A DNA stretch of 10,534 nt from Brachionus koreanus. Taxonomy: Eukaryota > Rotifera > Eurotatoria > Ploima > Brachionidae. The stretch spans positions 906,135 through 916,668 of the forward strand of contig PJRA01000016.1 in NCBI GenBank assembly GCA_016987375.1. Reading direction: 5' to 3'. Positions within the stretch are counted from its first letter, which is position 1. Each line of letters starts with the position of its first letter. The translations under genes and the position numbers were made by a program. The notes beneath the pieces were generated by a model. It ran no database searches. It saw only the letters and a list, made by a program, of their open reading frames with translations, and was not told the origin of the DNA. Below are positions 1 to 7,414 of the stretch, piece by piece.

Positions 1-63
1 AGGTTTTGAACCCTCCACCCTCTGCTTGCATGACTAACACACAAACCACTCGGCTATACGGGC
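1..63 (-). tRNA. tRNA-like sequence (partial; tRNA gene or SINE head)
   Basis: On the minus strand, an A-box-like TAGCCGAGTGG (plus 46-56) is followed 33 nt later by a B-box-like GGTTCAAAACC (plus 2-12), the order and spacing of a pol III internal promoter. A 5' end at about 63 gives a GCCCGTA acceptor strand. The 3' acceptor strand would lie off the left edge, so it cannot be tested. The anticodon stem-loop is imperfect: one reading gives a CAT anticodon with four of five stem pairs, and the D-stem is poor. That favours a tRNA-derived SINE head or decayed tRNA over a working gene. The segment is clearly richer in G+C than the AT-rich sequence after it. Confidence 0.5.
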
Positions 64-690
64 TAGGCTTTAAGACTAGGCATACTTTATTTAACAGTGT
101 ATCAAGGATATCTTGTTGTTCCCTTTGTAGCTCAAATTTCTTTTGTGAAAATAAACAAAAAATTGTAATGTTAAATTAAATTAAGAGGCTTAAAAAAAAT
201 CGTTTTAAAAAGAAAATTGACTAATTCAACTTGTTTGTATCAAAGTTTTCAAATAATACTGCTATTTTGCATGATTGAGAGAAAATTCTATTCATTTTTT
301 TCCTAAATAAATCTAGACAAAATTTTCTTTAAAAATTTGATGCATTAAAAGGGAAAATTTTAGTATCTTTTTTTTTAGTATGCTTTTTTTGGTTTTTCTT
401 TTTTTCATTTAAAGCTAAAAAAATTCTAATGCCTCTTCAAAAATAAAAAATTATTTTACATGCTTGAATAAATCAACTAGAACAAGTATTAGACCAAGTT
501 AAAGAATTTATTTTTAAAATCGCAATAAAAATAACTTCAACTAAAATAAACCGCTTGAATTAAAAACTTTAAAAAAAATATTTAACTATTTATTAGCTAA
601 AATTTTAAGTCGACTAATTTAAATTAAAAAAAAAAATAATTCTAATTTGAATATGCTGATTTTTTGCAACTGAAAAATCAGGAATATTTT
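64..690. other. AT-rich intergenic stretch, no gene seen
   Basis: This stretch is AT-rich with many A and T runs and no ORF of note. Its right end probably contains the 3' UTR of the minus-strand gene that stops at 691. I see no other structure. Confidence 0.6.
589..594 (-). terminator. Candidate poly(A) signal of the MGSRSS gene
   Basis: There is an AATAAA on the minus strand about 100 nt past the stop codon at 691. In sequence this AT-rich the hexamer arises often by chance, so the assignment rests on position only. Confidence 0.35.
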
Positions 691-1092
691 TTAATAGGCC
701 ATCAATGATTTATTAAAAATATCTGTACTGTAGTCATATCCGTAGTAATTCATAAAATTAGAATCGAACATATAAGGGTTTAGGTTTCGGTTAAAATTCA
801 TACCATAGTTTGGTTCATCATCACACACAACCCTGCACCTTCTGTTTTGTCTTCTTTTGTAGTTTCTTGGCATTTCGTCTTCACTCTCAGAAAAATCACT
901 TTCTTGTGGATGTCTGTGTCGATGTCGGTGTCTAGAATTGTGACGATGATTATCGTAGTGGTCATCATAGCCAAAGTAATCGTGTCTTCCACCTGGTCTG
1001 CGTCCTGGTGGAGGTGGCAGTGGCGCCGGAGGCAATGGTGGTGGCGGTGGTGGTGGACTTACTGATTTTTTTTTAGAACTTCTAGAACCCAT
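691..1092 (-). CDS. Pro/His-rich protein with MGSRSSKKK N-terminus
   Basis: This is a single-exon ORF of 133 residues that I do not recognise. It starts MGSRSSKKK: Gly2 with Ser at positions 3, 5 and 6 fits an N-myristoylation signal, and the following lysines could add membrane affinity. A proline-rich tract (about residues 13-31) could bind SH3, WW or profilin-type domains. Next come an Arg/Gly segment, a His/Arg/Asp-rich stretch (37-62, with RHRHRHRH), an acidic Ser/Glu patch (64-74), a basic patch (76-86) and a Tyr/Asn-rich C-terminus. No folded domain is evident. It is the first of three minus-strand genes in a row, and its N-terminus resembles that of the EF-hand gene at 3631. A strong splice-donor-like GTAAGT lies inside the CDS (plus 1057-1062), so unseen alternative splicing is possible. 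Base composition is far less AT-rich than the flanks, which supports real coding. Confidence 0.7.
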   Translation of the reverse strand: MGSRSSKKKSVSPPPPPPPLPPAPLPPPPGRRPGGRHDYFGYDDHYDNHRHNSRHRHRHRHPQESDFSESEDEMPRNYKRRQNRRCRVVCDDEPNYGMNFNRNLNPYMFDSNFMNYYGYDYSTDIFNKSLMAY

Positions 1093-1122
1093 TTTTTTAT
1101 AATTTTTACCAATAAATCGATG

Positions 1123-1130
1123 CTTTTTAT
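1123..1130 (-). promoter_or_regulatory. Weak TATA-like box of the MGSRSS gene
   Basis: ATAAAAAG on the minus strand lies about 31 nt upstream of the ATG at 1092. If used, transcription would start almost at the start codon. Position and sequence are only suggestive. Confidence 0.25.
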
Positions 1131-1444
1131 GATTTGCGTTTATTCTTTAAATACTAAATTTTTATTTAATGAATTTTGCTGATTCAATCAGCTTTGCTAC
1201 AATACCAATAGAAATCACAATAAAATAAAATGAGTACTCAATTGTTTCCTGAGCTTATTCATTTCAAAAATCTCATTCATAATGTTTGAATGTCTTACAA
1301 ATAAAATAAATTAAAATGCATTTTGTTCGATTAATTAAATTTAAAGATCTTTCAAGCGAATCTATTCTATGAAAATTTGCTGAATCAAATTCTTAGACTG
1401 TCAGGATTTAAAATTAACAATCTCAAAAAAAAAAAAAAAAAACA

Positions 1445-1455
1445 TTTATTTTATT
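1445..1455 (-). terminator. Candidate overlapping poly(A) signals of the CGP-repeat gene
   Basis: Two overlapping AATAAA hexamers lie on the minus strand about 120-130 nt past the stop at 1575. They are followed by a T-rich (minus-strand) tract. Confidence 0.35.
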
Positions 1456-1574
1456 TAAAAGAAAAAAAAGAATAAAACAAAAAGATTTTTCTTTATCTCT
1501 TTTCATTTCAAATTTAAAAAAAAATTTTTACATGTTTTTTTTTTTCTAATTTTTTTAGAATAGTTAAGGAACTA

Positions 1575-2357
1575 TTATTCAAACGGTGGAACACAAGTGG
1601 TAGTGCAAGCTGTTGTACACGCTGATGTACAGGCTGGTTGGCAAAAAGGCATAGGAACAAATGGCGGATTTAAAAGATTATAAGTGTTAATTGTATCAAA
1701 TGCAAGTAAAGTTGGATCTAGTAAAGGCGGCGTACAAATCGGCTCACACACAGGCATAAAATTTGGACTGAAATTTGAGCTACAAAGGGAACAACAAGAT
1801 AGTCTGCAACACGGCCCACACCCAGGGCCACACGGTCCACACCCAGGATCACACGACCCACACCCAGGGCCACATAGTCGACAGCGTGGACTACACGCTG
1901 AATCGCATGCTGGACTGCAGCCTGGTCTACAATCGGGACAACAACAAGGGTCGCATGCTGGACCGCAGCTTGGTCTACAATCGGGACAACAACAAAGGTC
2001 GCATGCTGGACCGCAGCTTGGTCTACAATCGGGACAACAACAAGGGTCGCATGCTGGACCGCAGCTTGGTCTGCACTCTGGACAGCAACAAGGACCGCAA
2101 TTAGGACCACAATCGGGTCCGCATGGGGAACAGGATCTAGGCCCACAACTTGGTCGGCCGCGAGGTGCACAGCTGGGTTCACACGATGGACCGCAGTCTG
2201 GTCCATAGGGCCGTCTGGACGGTCCGTATGGTCTGTCCCGATAAGGTGGCGGTGGACCGACTTCTTCTTTCACAGGAAAACAGCCCCGCTCATCACAATA
2301 AGTTCCTGATGTTGGAATTGTAGGTAATCTTTTTGGCCTTGTGGGTCTTGCTCCCAT
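1575..2357 (-). CDS. Cys-Gly-Pro repeat protein (sperm-tail CGP/ODF-like)
   Basis: This gene encodes 260 residues, more than 50 of them Cys. An N-terminal segment (1-50) starts MGARPTRPKR and contains GPPPPY, a possible WW-binding PPxY motif. It is followed by a long run of CGP, CxP and CCCP units (about 52-200), then a less repetitive C-terminus ending in Cys-Thr-Ala spacing. Dense CGP repeats are the hallmark of Drosophila Mst(3)CGP sperm-tail proteins and occur in mammalian outer dense fibre protein ODF1; keratin-associated and cuticular proteins are other possibilities. The ORF is open from an upstream ATG at 2408. I prefer 2357 because a TATA box at 2419-2426 would place transcription start near 2390, downstream of that first ATG, and because 2357 gives a Met-Gly start like the neighbours. 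The repeat DNA is G+C-rich compared with its surroundings. Confidence 0.75.
   Translation of the reverse strand: MGARPTRPKRLPTIPTSGTYCDERGCFPVKEEVGPPPPYRDRPYGPSRRPYGPDCGPSCEPSCAPRGRPSCGPRSCSPCGPDCGPNCGPCCCPECRPSCGPACDPCCCPDCRPSCGPACDLCCCPDCRPSCGPACDPCCCPDCRPGCSPACDSACSPRCRLCGPGCGSCDPGCGPCGPGCGPCCRLSCCSLCSSNFSPNFMPVCEPICTPPLLDPTLLAFDTINTYNLLNPPFVPMPFCQPACTSACTTACTTTCVPPFE
1924..2067 (-). repeat. 48-bp in-frame tandem repeat, three near-identical units
   Basis: Units begin at 1924, 1972 and 2020 (plus coordinates). Units 1 and 3 are identical by eye; unit 2 differs by one base, changing a Pro to Leu. Degenerate copies flank both sides (about 1876-1923 and 2068-2115). Each unit encodes 16 residues of the type CRPSCGPACDPCCCPD. 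The near-identity implies recent unit duplication or homogenisation with the frame preserved. Confidence 0.9.
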
Positions 2358-2418
2358 TATTATTAATTTTCGAAACAATTCAAGAAAGAAATTTTTGTTT
2401 GGCGACACAAAATATATG

Positions 2419-2426
2419 TTTATATA
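2419..2426 (-). promoter_or_regulatory. TATA box of the CGP-repeat gene
   Basis: TATATAAA on the minus strand lies 62 nt upstream of the chosen ATG (2357). A start site about 30 nt downstream would give a leader of roughly 30 nt and would exclude the upstream ATG at 2408. Confidence 0.5.
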
Positions 2427-2734
2427 CTTTTCTATTAAAATCTATTCACTTTGTTTACTATTATGGTATCTTTGTTTATGGCAATTTTTTTCTTAAGTTT
2501 ACAAAATTTATTATTTTGTAATTTTAAAATCATTTACTCGCCGAATGTTTGCGACTAGATGATTATTTTTATAGAATTTTCATGATCATTTCTTAAAATT
2601 AATCGATTGCGCAATAGATTTAGTTAAAAAGAAAATTTATTTTTAATTTTTTTTCTAATAAATGATAAGTAAAACACTAATGAAAAGTAAATAGCATTTT
2701 TTAAATCGTTTTTTTTTAGAAAAATGAAAAATAA

Positions 2735-2740
2735 TTTATT
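2735..2740 (-). terminator. Candidate poly(A) signal of the EF-hand gene
   Basis: AATAAA on the minus strand, about 60 nt beyond the stop codon at 2802. Confidence 0.45.
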
Positions 2741-2801
2741 AAATTTGATTATACAAATTAAATTTAAAAATTTAAAATTTAAAAAAAAAGAATAAAGAAT
2801 G

Positions 2802-3631
2802 TTAAAAGGCATATGGTTTAAGTGAGGCAGCAATATTTTCAATAGGAGTTGCATATGGGTCATATTCATCAAGAGGTCCGAAGGGAAGATGACGATCAAT
2901 TGGCTTATTTTGAAATGGTTCAGGTTGAAAATATTGCCTTTTTTCCTCTCGAGGCCTAGTACGACAATAGCCGAGAAGAAAATCATCAAAATTAAGCAAG
3001 CCATCCATATCACGGTCCATAATAGCAAAAGCTCTTCGACTTGTGTCATAATCATGCTGGTACATGCTCTGAAATTGCTGAAAATCCATTCTTCCATCTG
3101 GTCCACAATTTCGTTCATATATACTGCGCACAAAATTAACTTCTTCAGCAGTGACTGTATACTCTTCGTCTTCTTCATTTACCATGTCACATGGTACACG
3201 ATAGCCATCTGAAAATAAACTAAAATTTAGTTAATTTTTTTAAAAAATCAATTACTCTGCGGCATTCTAGATTGATTGTATGGAGGAAATTGAATGCCTT
3301 GTCTTCGATATTCGTCTATTTCCGTAGGAGTCAAAGGCATAACATTAGGATTAAATTTATTGTTGACTGGAGGAGCTCTATTCCCATCATAGAAAGAACC
3401 TCTGTCAAATGTTCTGCTTGGTGAATAGTGCGAGTTATTTTCTGGCATTGAATTGTTTCTGTTAAATTGTTGGCTAAATGGCATGTCGTTTTGATGCGGC
3501 CATTCGTTTGATTGCTGATTTCCATGAGTCTGAAACTTTGGATTCGATTGAACTGGAAAATTGTTGGTATTTGGCGATGGTGGTGTTCTATTATTGTTTG
3601 TATTGTATGCTTTGCTTGATCCAGAACCCAT
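2802..3631 (-). CDS. EF-hand protein with putative myristoylated N-terminus (2 exons)
   Basis: I join exon 1 (3256-3631) and exon 2 (2802-3208) across a 47-nt intron (3209-3255, minus-strand GTAATTG...TTTTCAG, phase 1), giving 260 residues. The splice replaces an immediate in-frame TGA and reads through into the second ORF. Residues 1-10 (MGSGSSKAYN) fit N-myristoylation. Residues 11-115 are Asn/Gln/Pro/Ser-rich and probably disordered. Residues 145-205 form an EF-hand pair. The first loop (159-170, NCGPDGRMDFQQ) lacks the usual Asp1 and Glu12 and probably does not bind calcium. The second (190-201, DRDMDGLLNFDD) has Asp at 1, 3 and 5, Gly6 and Asp at 12, so it should bind calcium. A lipid anchor plus an EF-hand pair suggests a membrane-linked calcium sensor, loosely like the recoverin/NCS group, but there are only two hands. 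No orthologue name can be given. Confidence 0.85.
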
Positions 3632-5186
3632 TTTAAATTTTTTTATACAAGATGGAGGAATTTTTTTGTGCTTTTGGGAATACCAAGTTTATAAAAATGG
3701 CTATTAAAGCTTCTTCTTTTTTTAATAATTTAAATTTAGAAGCTTGATTGTCACAATTTCCAATTTAAGTTTTTTTTTCTTTTAATTTTATTAAAAAATC
3801 GCAATTGAGTAAACTAGCTGCTGGCAATTAAAATTGTGGCTAGATGCGATCGAGCATGATAATTAATTTTTAAAATTTTAAAGCTATTTTTAGTATATAT
3901 TTTTGTTTTGGTTTATTTTTTTTTGTTTAAAGTGAATGTTCAATTTTTAAAATTATTAAACTTTTACTCAAAAAAATAAATATGTCTAAAAGTAATTTTT
4001 CTATTCACCATAGAATAATTGGTCTCATAATAATTGGGAGCTTCATTGCCTAATTATAAAAAATTGTCACTAAATAATTTTAGTTTTTTGAATTCTAAAA
4101 AAATATTTATCGAGCTTTCAAATTTTTCCCTCAAAATAGTTTCATTAAATAGTTGCAATTAAATTTTAATAAACTTAAATAAATAAAAAAATTTTTATTA
4201 AAAAAAAAATTAAACAAAAAATTCCGATTTTGATTCTTTTTAAAATAAAATCGAGGAGACTTTTTTCTAAGATTTCTAAACGTGAAAAAAATAAAATTAA
4301 TTTATTGAAAAAAAAAATTTGCTAACAATACGGAAATTCAATAAAATAATTTCCTGAATTAGCAAAAAAATTCGTCACACGATTCAACATTCGCAATCTA
4401 AACTCAAAGCTTTATCAAATTCTGGAAACAAATTAATTGAAAATTAGTATTAACAAAATAGTTTATGTAGAAATAAATTTGAATCAAATAAATTCTTTGA
4501 GTTTTGCAGACTATTCTTAAAAATCAAGGTGTACATTTACATGTTTATTTACAAATGCACTTAGCCTCTCTTTAAAAAATCACTATAGAGCTGCTTAAAC
4601 ATGTCGTTTTTAGCATTTAGAAAAAATCTCTTCAAAAACAAATATTTTAAAAGCTAAAAGCCATAACAAAATATTTTAAAAATAAAAATTATTAAGTCAT
4701 AGAGCTTTTGTTTTGGTAATATCAAATAAACAAACCCTCATCTTAATTTAAGTAGAAAATTTTAAATGCCCATTTAGCTAATTTTATAAAATTACAACTA
4801 GAGCTTTTATTTTTAATATGAGTATTGAAGTGAAGCTTTTTCGAATTTCTTTTTCGTCTAGTTCATCAAAAGTTTGAAAACTATTTGAAAACGACACTTG
4901 TATTTCTTTCAATCAACTCTTAAAATCAAAATATTCAAATTTTACCCTGGTCCGATTTCATTATTTACGCAAAAAATTTTAATTTCTTATTTCTTTCTGG
5001 TATCAAGGGTAAAAAGTTAAAATCTTATACTAATATTAGTTTTTCCATGGTGAATGTGGATTTTTGCAATAAAAATATAATTAAATAATGACATGAATAT
5101 ATTTTTTTTAAAATTAATCTAATTTTACATAATGTCATGTTTTCAAAGCCTCTTAATAAAATCTATTGTTTTAGCTTTAGGTAAAT
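3632..5186. other. Large AT-rich intergenic region between divergent genes
   Basis: This region separates the minus-strand EF-hand gene from the plus-strand Ser/Asn-rich gene. It should contain both promoters. I found no ORF, RNA gene or clear mobile element, only dispersed A/T tracts. An unrecognised 5' non-coding exon for the plus-strand gene cannot be excluded: an acceptor-like TTTTAGCTTTAG ends at 5180, just before its ATG, and could also be a trans-splice site. Confidence 0.5.
3688..3693 (-). promoter_or_regulatory. TATA box of the EF-hand gene
   Basis: TATAAA on the minus strand, 57 nt upstream of the ATG at 3631. A start site about 30 nt downstream would leave a leader of roughly 30 nt. 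A second TATAAAA (about 15 nt before the ATG) is too close to serve. Confidence 0.45.
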
Positions 5187-6206
5187 ATGAGCGTATCAGT
5201 GGCATTAGTTAGAGAGAGTATTAATACAGGTAACACCTCAGGAAATAATTCCAAATCAAAATTAATAAATAGAAACGAAGCGAGAAATTTGTCAAATGTG
5301 ATCAAAAAGGACAAATTGTTCAACAGCAAACAAATTGAATTAATAAGTAATAATAGTGGGAATAAATTGCTCAATAATCGGCAAAATAAAGAACAAATAT
5401 CGTTTTTTTTTAATCCAAATAAAAATAATAATAATAAAAAATTAAAAGAAATGTCATCCAACCTAACAACCAATAATAATTCAAATGAAAACGATGGCAA
5501 CAAATTAGCAACTATGGATAAAGGCTTATACGCAAATAGAAATGACGAGATCCGGGCAACAGGTAATACGTCACAGCATAAACGCATATCAGCAATACCT
5601 GTACCTGTGTCTAGAAACTTGGAATTGAATAATAATGATCGAAAAAGTTTTTTAAATCAAGTAAATGCAAATTTCATTAATAATCAATCAATATCGTCGA
5701 CAATAGCAACGAAAAAACTCGACGAGATATCAAGTCAATCGGTATTCTACAATTCACCGACAAAATCAGTCGCATTATTCCCTAATTCACGACAAACAGA
5801 GTCAACTATGACCGATTTTGAGAAGGGACACAAGCGGAGTAGTAGCCTCTCTAGTTCGGACGAAACTAGACCCATTTTTAGTAAGTCATTGGCTAATAAA
5901 ATTGCCAATGCAAAAAATAACTATCAGTCACGACCAATTAAAAAAACAAATAGTCTAAAGCCAGTGACAAGCAATGAGTCAAGCAAAAATGTTGCCTCGG
6001 GACTTCAAAAGCCGAATTCTAAGCTTCCAGTATTGGGGAAGCAAACTAGCTCTAACAAGCTTGCAGCGGATAGCTCGTTGAGCTTAAATCGGCAAAAAGA
6101 TAACCAAAAGACTATTCAATCAAATTCCACTGTTAGTAGTCTAAGTAACAAAAGCTCTAAGTTAGCTGCTATTCCAATTCAGCCTAATTCAAATAAATCA
6201 AAGTAA
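5187..6206 (+). CDS. Basic Ser/Asn-rich disordered protein with SxIP-like motifs
   Basis: This ORF encodes 339 residues in one exon, of low complexity and dominated by Ser, Asn, Lys and Gln, with no recognisable folded domain, signal peptide or membrane segment. An in-frame TAG at 5178-5180 precedes the ATG, so the start is fixed unless that TAG lies in an intron. Basic, Ser-rich context surrounds SAIP (135-138, in KRISAIPVPVSR) and SKLP (278-281, in KPNSKLPVLGK). Both match the S/T-x-I/L-P motif by which many microtubule plus-end proteins bind EB1-type proteins, and a related AAIP lies at 327-330. A Ser/Asp/Glu stretch (215-227) could be phosphorylated. The microtubule link is inference from short motifs; another disordered scaffold or nuclear protein is equally possible. 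The gene diverges from the EF-hand gene and converges on the protease gene. Confidence 0.75.
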   Translation: MSVSVALVRESINTGNTSGNNSKSKLINRNEARNLSNVIKKDKLFNSKQIELISNNSGNKLLNNRQNKEQISFFFNPNKNNNNKKLKEMSSNLTTNNNSNENDGNKLATMDKGLYANRNDEIRATGNTSQHKRISAIPVPVSRNLELNNNDRKSFLNQVNANFINNQSISSTIATKKLDEISSQSVFYNSPTKSVALFPNSRQTESTMTDFEKGHKRSSSLSSSDETRPIFSKSLANKIANAKNNYQSRPIKKTNSLKPVTSNESSKNVASGLQKPNSKLPVLGKQTSSNKLAADSSLSLNRQKDNQKTIQSNSTVSSLSNKSSKLAAIPIQPNSNKSK

Positions 6207-6280
6207 AAAAGACCGAGTTATTATTTTTTTTTATTTAATTCCAGATAACTGTATATTAAATTTTAAAGCTTTATTATTTA

Positions 6281-6286
6281 AATAAA
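6281..6286 (+). terminator. Poly(A) signal of the Ser/Asn-rich gene
   Basis: AATAAA lies 75 nt after the stop codon and is followed within about 10-40 nt by a TG-rich stretch (TTGTTATGATGTAAGATGTG) typical of a downstream element. Confidence 0.6.
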
Positions 6287-7378
6287 AATATTTGTTATGA
6301 TGTAAGATGTGTAATCTGACTCAGTTATAGATACTTGCTTTTATTTTTTTTATTAATTGAAAAAAAAAATTTTTTTTGTTAGCATTATTATTTTTTTAAA
6401 GCAATAAAGAATTTGAGTTAAAATTTTTTAAATTTAGCTAAAATAATCAGTCATCAAAATTGATTTAATCTAAAAGAAATTTTTTGTTTTTTTTTTGAAT
6501 AAAGAAATATAGTAAAATAAAAAACAGTTTTATTTTATTCAGAATATTTTTTAAAATAAGTTTAAGTTATTAAAGCTAATTTTAATAAAGAAACTTGATA
6601 TTTGAATGATGGGCAATTTTTTTTTTAAATTTATTTTTAATTTGAAGATCTTTAGAAAAATTGTTTTTTTTTTTCTAGCAATTTTAATAGCGTTGAGTTA
6701 CTAAATGAATTTAAAAAAAATAGAGAGAGCTGGTATACCAGGGGCTTTACACAACCAACTTTAATTCTCTTTTTATTAAGAATAGTTTTGTTTAAAAAAT
6801 TCACATCAACTTCCAAAATTTTTCTGGTCGTTTTTTTTAATTTATTTTAAAAAAATTCATTTATTCAAAAAAAGATTCGCTGTCTAAAAAAAATTTAGCT
6901 CTTTTTTCAGATTTTTTACCTAAAAGAGAATGCAAACATGTGCGAAATTTGACGGATATTCGTTTTTAATTTTGATAGAGCTCATTGTATTAAATTTTTA
7001 AAATAAATTTTCAAATCGAATAAGAGTTAAAAAGTTTAAATAAATATTTTGAAATAATAAGACTGCGCTATTAAAATTATGTGATTTTCTACAAACAATT
7101 TATACATTAATAAAGTATTTTTGAATTAAAAGAACATGAAAAAATACTTGGTACTAAAAAACCCAAAAAGGTTTTTGATTTATAGCTAAAAAAAAATAAT
7201 TTAATTATTAAAATCTATTCAAAATAATCAATCTTCTTTTACTTCAACAAAAAATTTTAAATAGAAAAAAAAATAGAAACAAACTAACTGAACACTTAGT
7301 TTTTATTTTAAATAATTAAGTGAATTATTAATTGTTAGAAAATAATTTAAAATTAAGAAAATTTTTTTTGTGCAGCTC

Positions 7379-7384
7379 TTTATT
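7379..7384 (-). terminator. Poly(A) signal of the serine protease gene
   Basis: AATAAA on the minus strand, about 30 nt past the stop codon at 7415, in the context AAATAAAGAGCTG. Confidence 0.55.
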
Positions 7385-7414
7385 TAATTAAAAACAAAAA
7401 TAAATTAAGTAAAT

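Larger units (their letters stand above)
1093..1574. other. Intergenic: promoter side of one gene, 3' side of the next
   Basis: No ORF is supported here. The stretch includes an 18-A run on the plus strand (1425-1442) and several T runs. It probably contains the leader and promoter of the gene at 1092 and the 3' UTR of the gene ending at 1575. Confidence 0.5.
2358..2801. other. Intergenic between the EF-hand and CGP-repeat genes
   Basis: This stretch holds the promoter of the CGP-repeat gene at its left end and the 3' UTR of the EF-hand gene at its right end. I see no further gene. Confidence 0.5.
6207..7414. other. AT-rich region between convergent genes
   Basis: The left end is the 3' UTR of the plus-strand gene and the right end that of the protease gene. 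Between them are A/T tracts, including a run of ten A followed by eight T near 6360-6377, and a 12-bp palindrome CTGGTATACCAG (6730-6741). I support no gene here. Confidence 0.5.

Noticed and set aside
1057..1062. Strong splice donor GTAAGT inside the MGSRSS gene
   Set aside because: The frame continues with protein-like composition through it and I found no convincing partner acceptor and exon.
1684..2208. Long plus-strand ORFs antisense to the CGP-repeat gene
   Set aside because: They arise because the 48-bp repeat is a multiple of three and keeps several frames open. They lack independent motifs, and the minus-strand frame has the CGP signature and the TATA box.
2358..2408. Extending the CGP-repeat protein to the ATG at 2408
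   Set aside because: The TATA box at 2419-2426 would put transcription start downstream of this ATG, and the added 17 residues are AT-rich and unlike the rest.
2624..3178. 184-residue ORF overlapping the EF-hand exon in another frame
   Set aside because: It is a shadow frame running into AT-rich 3' UTR; the EF-hand loop and splice-joined frame are clearly the coding ones.
5041..5054. Second X-box-like site TTTTCCATGGTGAA upstream of the Ser/Asn-rich gene
   Set aside because: It fails two of 14 consensus positions, including the final C; such near-matches are expected by chance here.
5177..5587. Minus-strand ORF of 136 residues antisense to the Ser/Asn-rich gene
   Set aside because: It is Leu/Phe-rich only because it is complementary to Asn/Lys/Ser codons; no signal or promoter supports it.
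7157..7176. Hairpin AAAAACC/GGTTTTT with a 6-nt loop
   Set aside because: It is mostly A:T in an AT-rich spacer, and eukaryotic genes do not use such terminators; probably chance.
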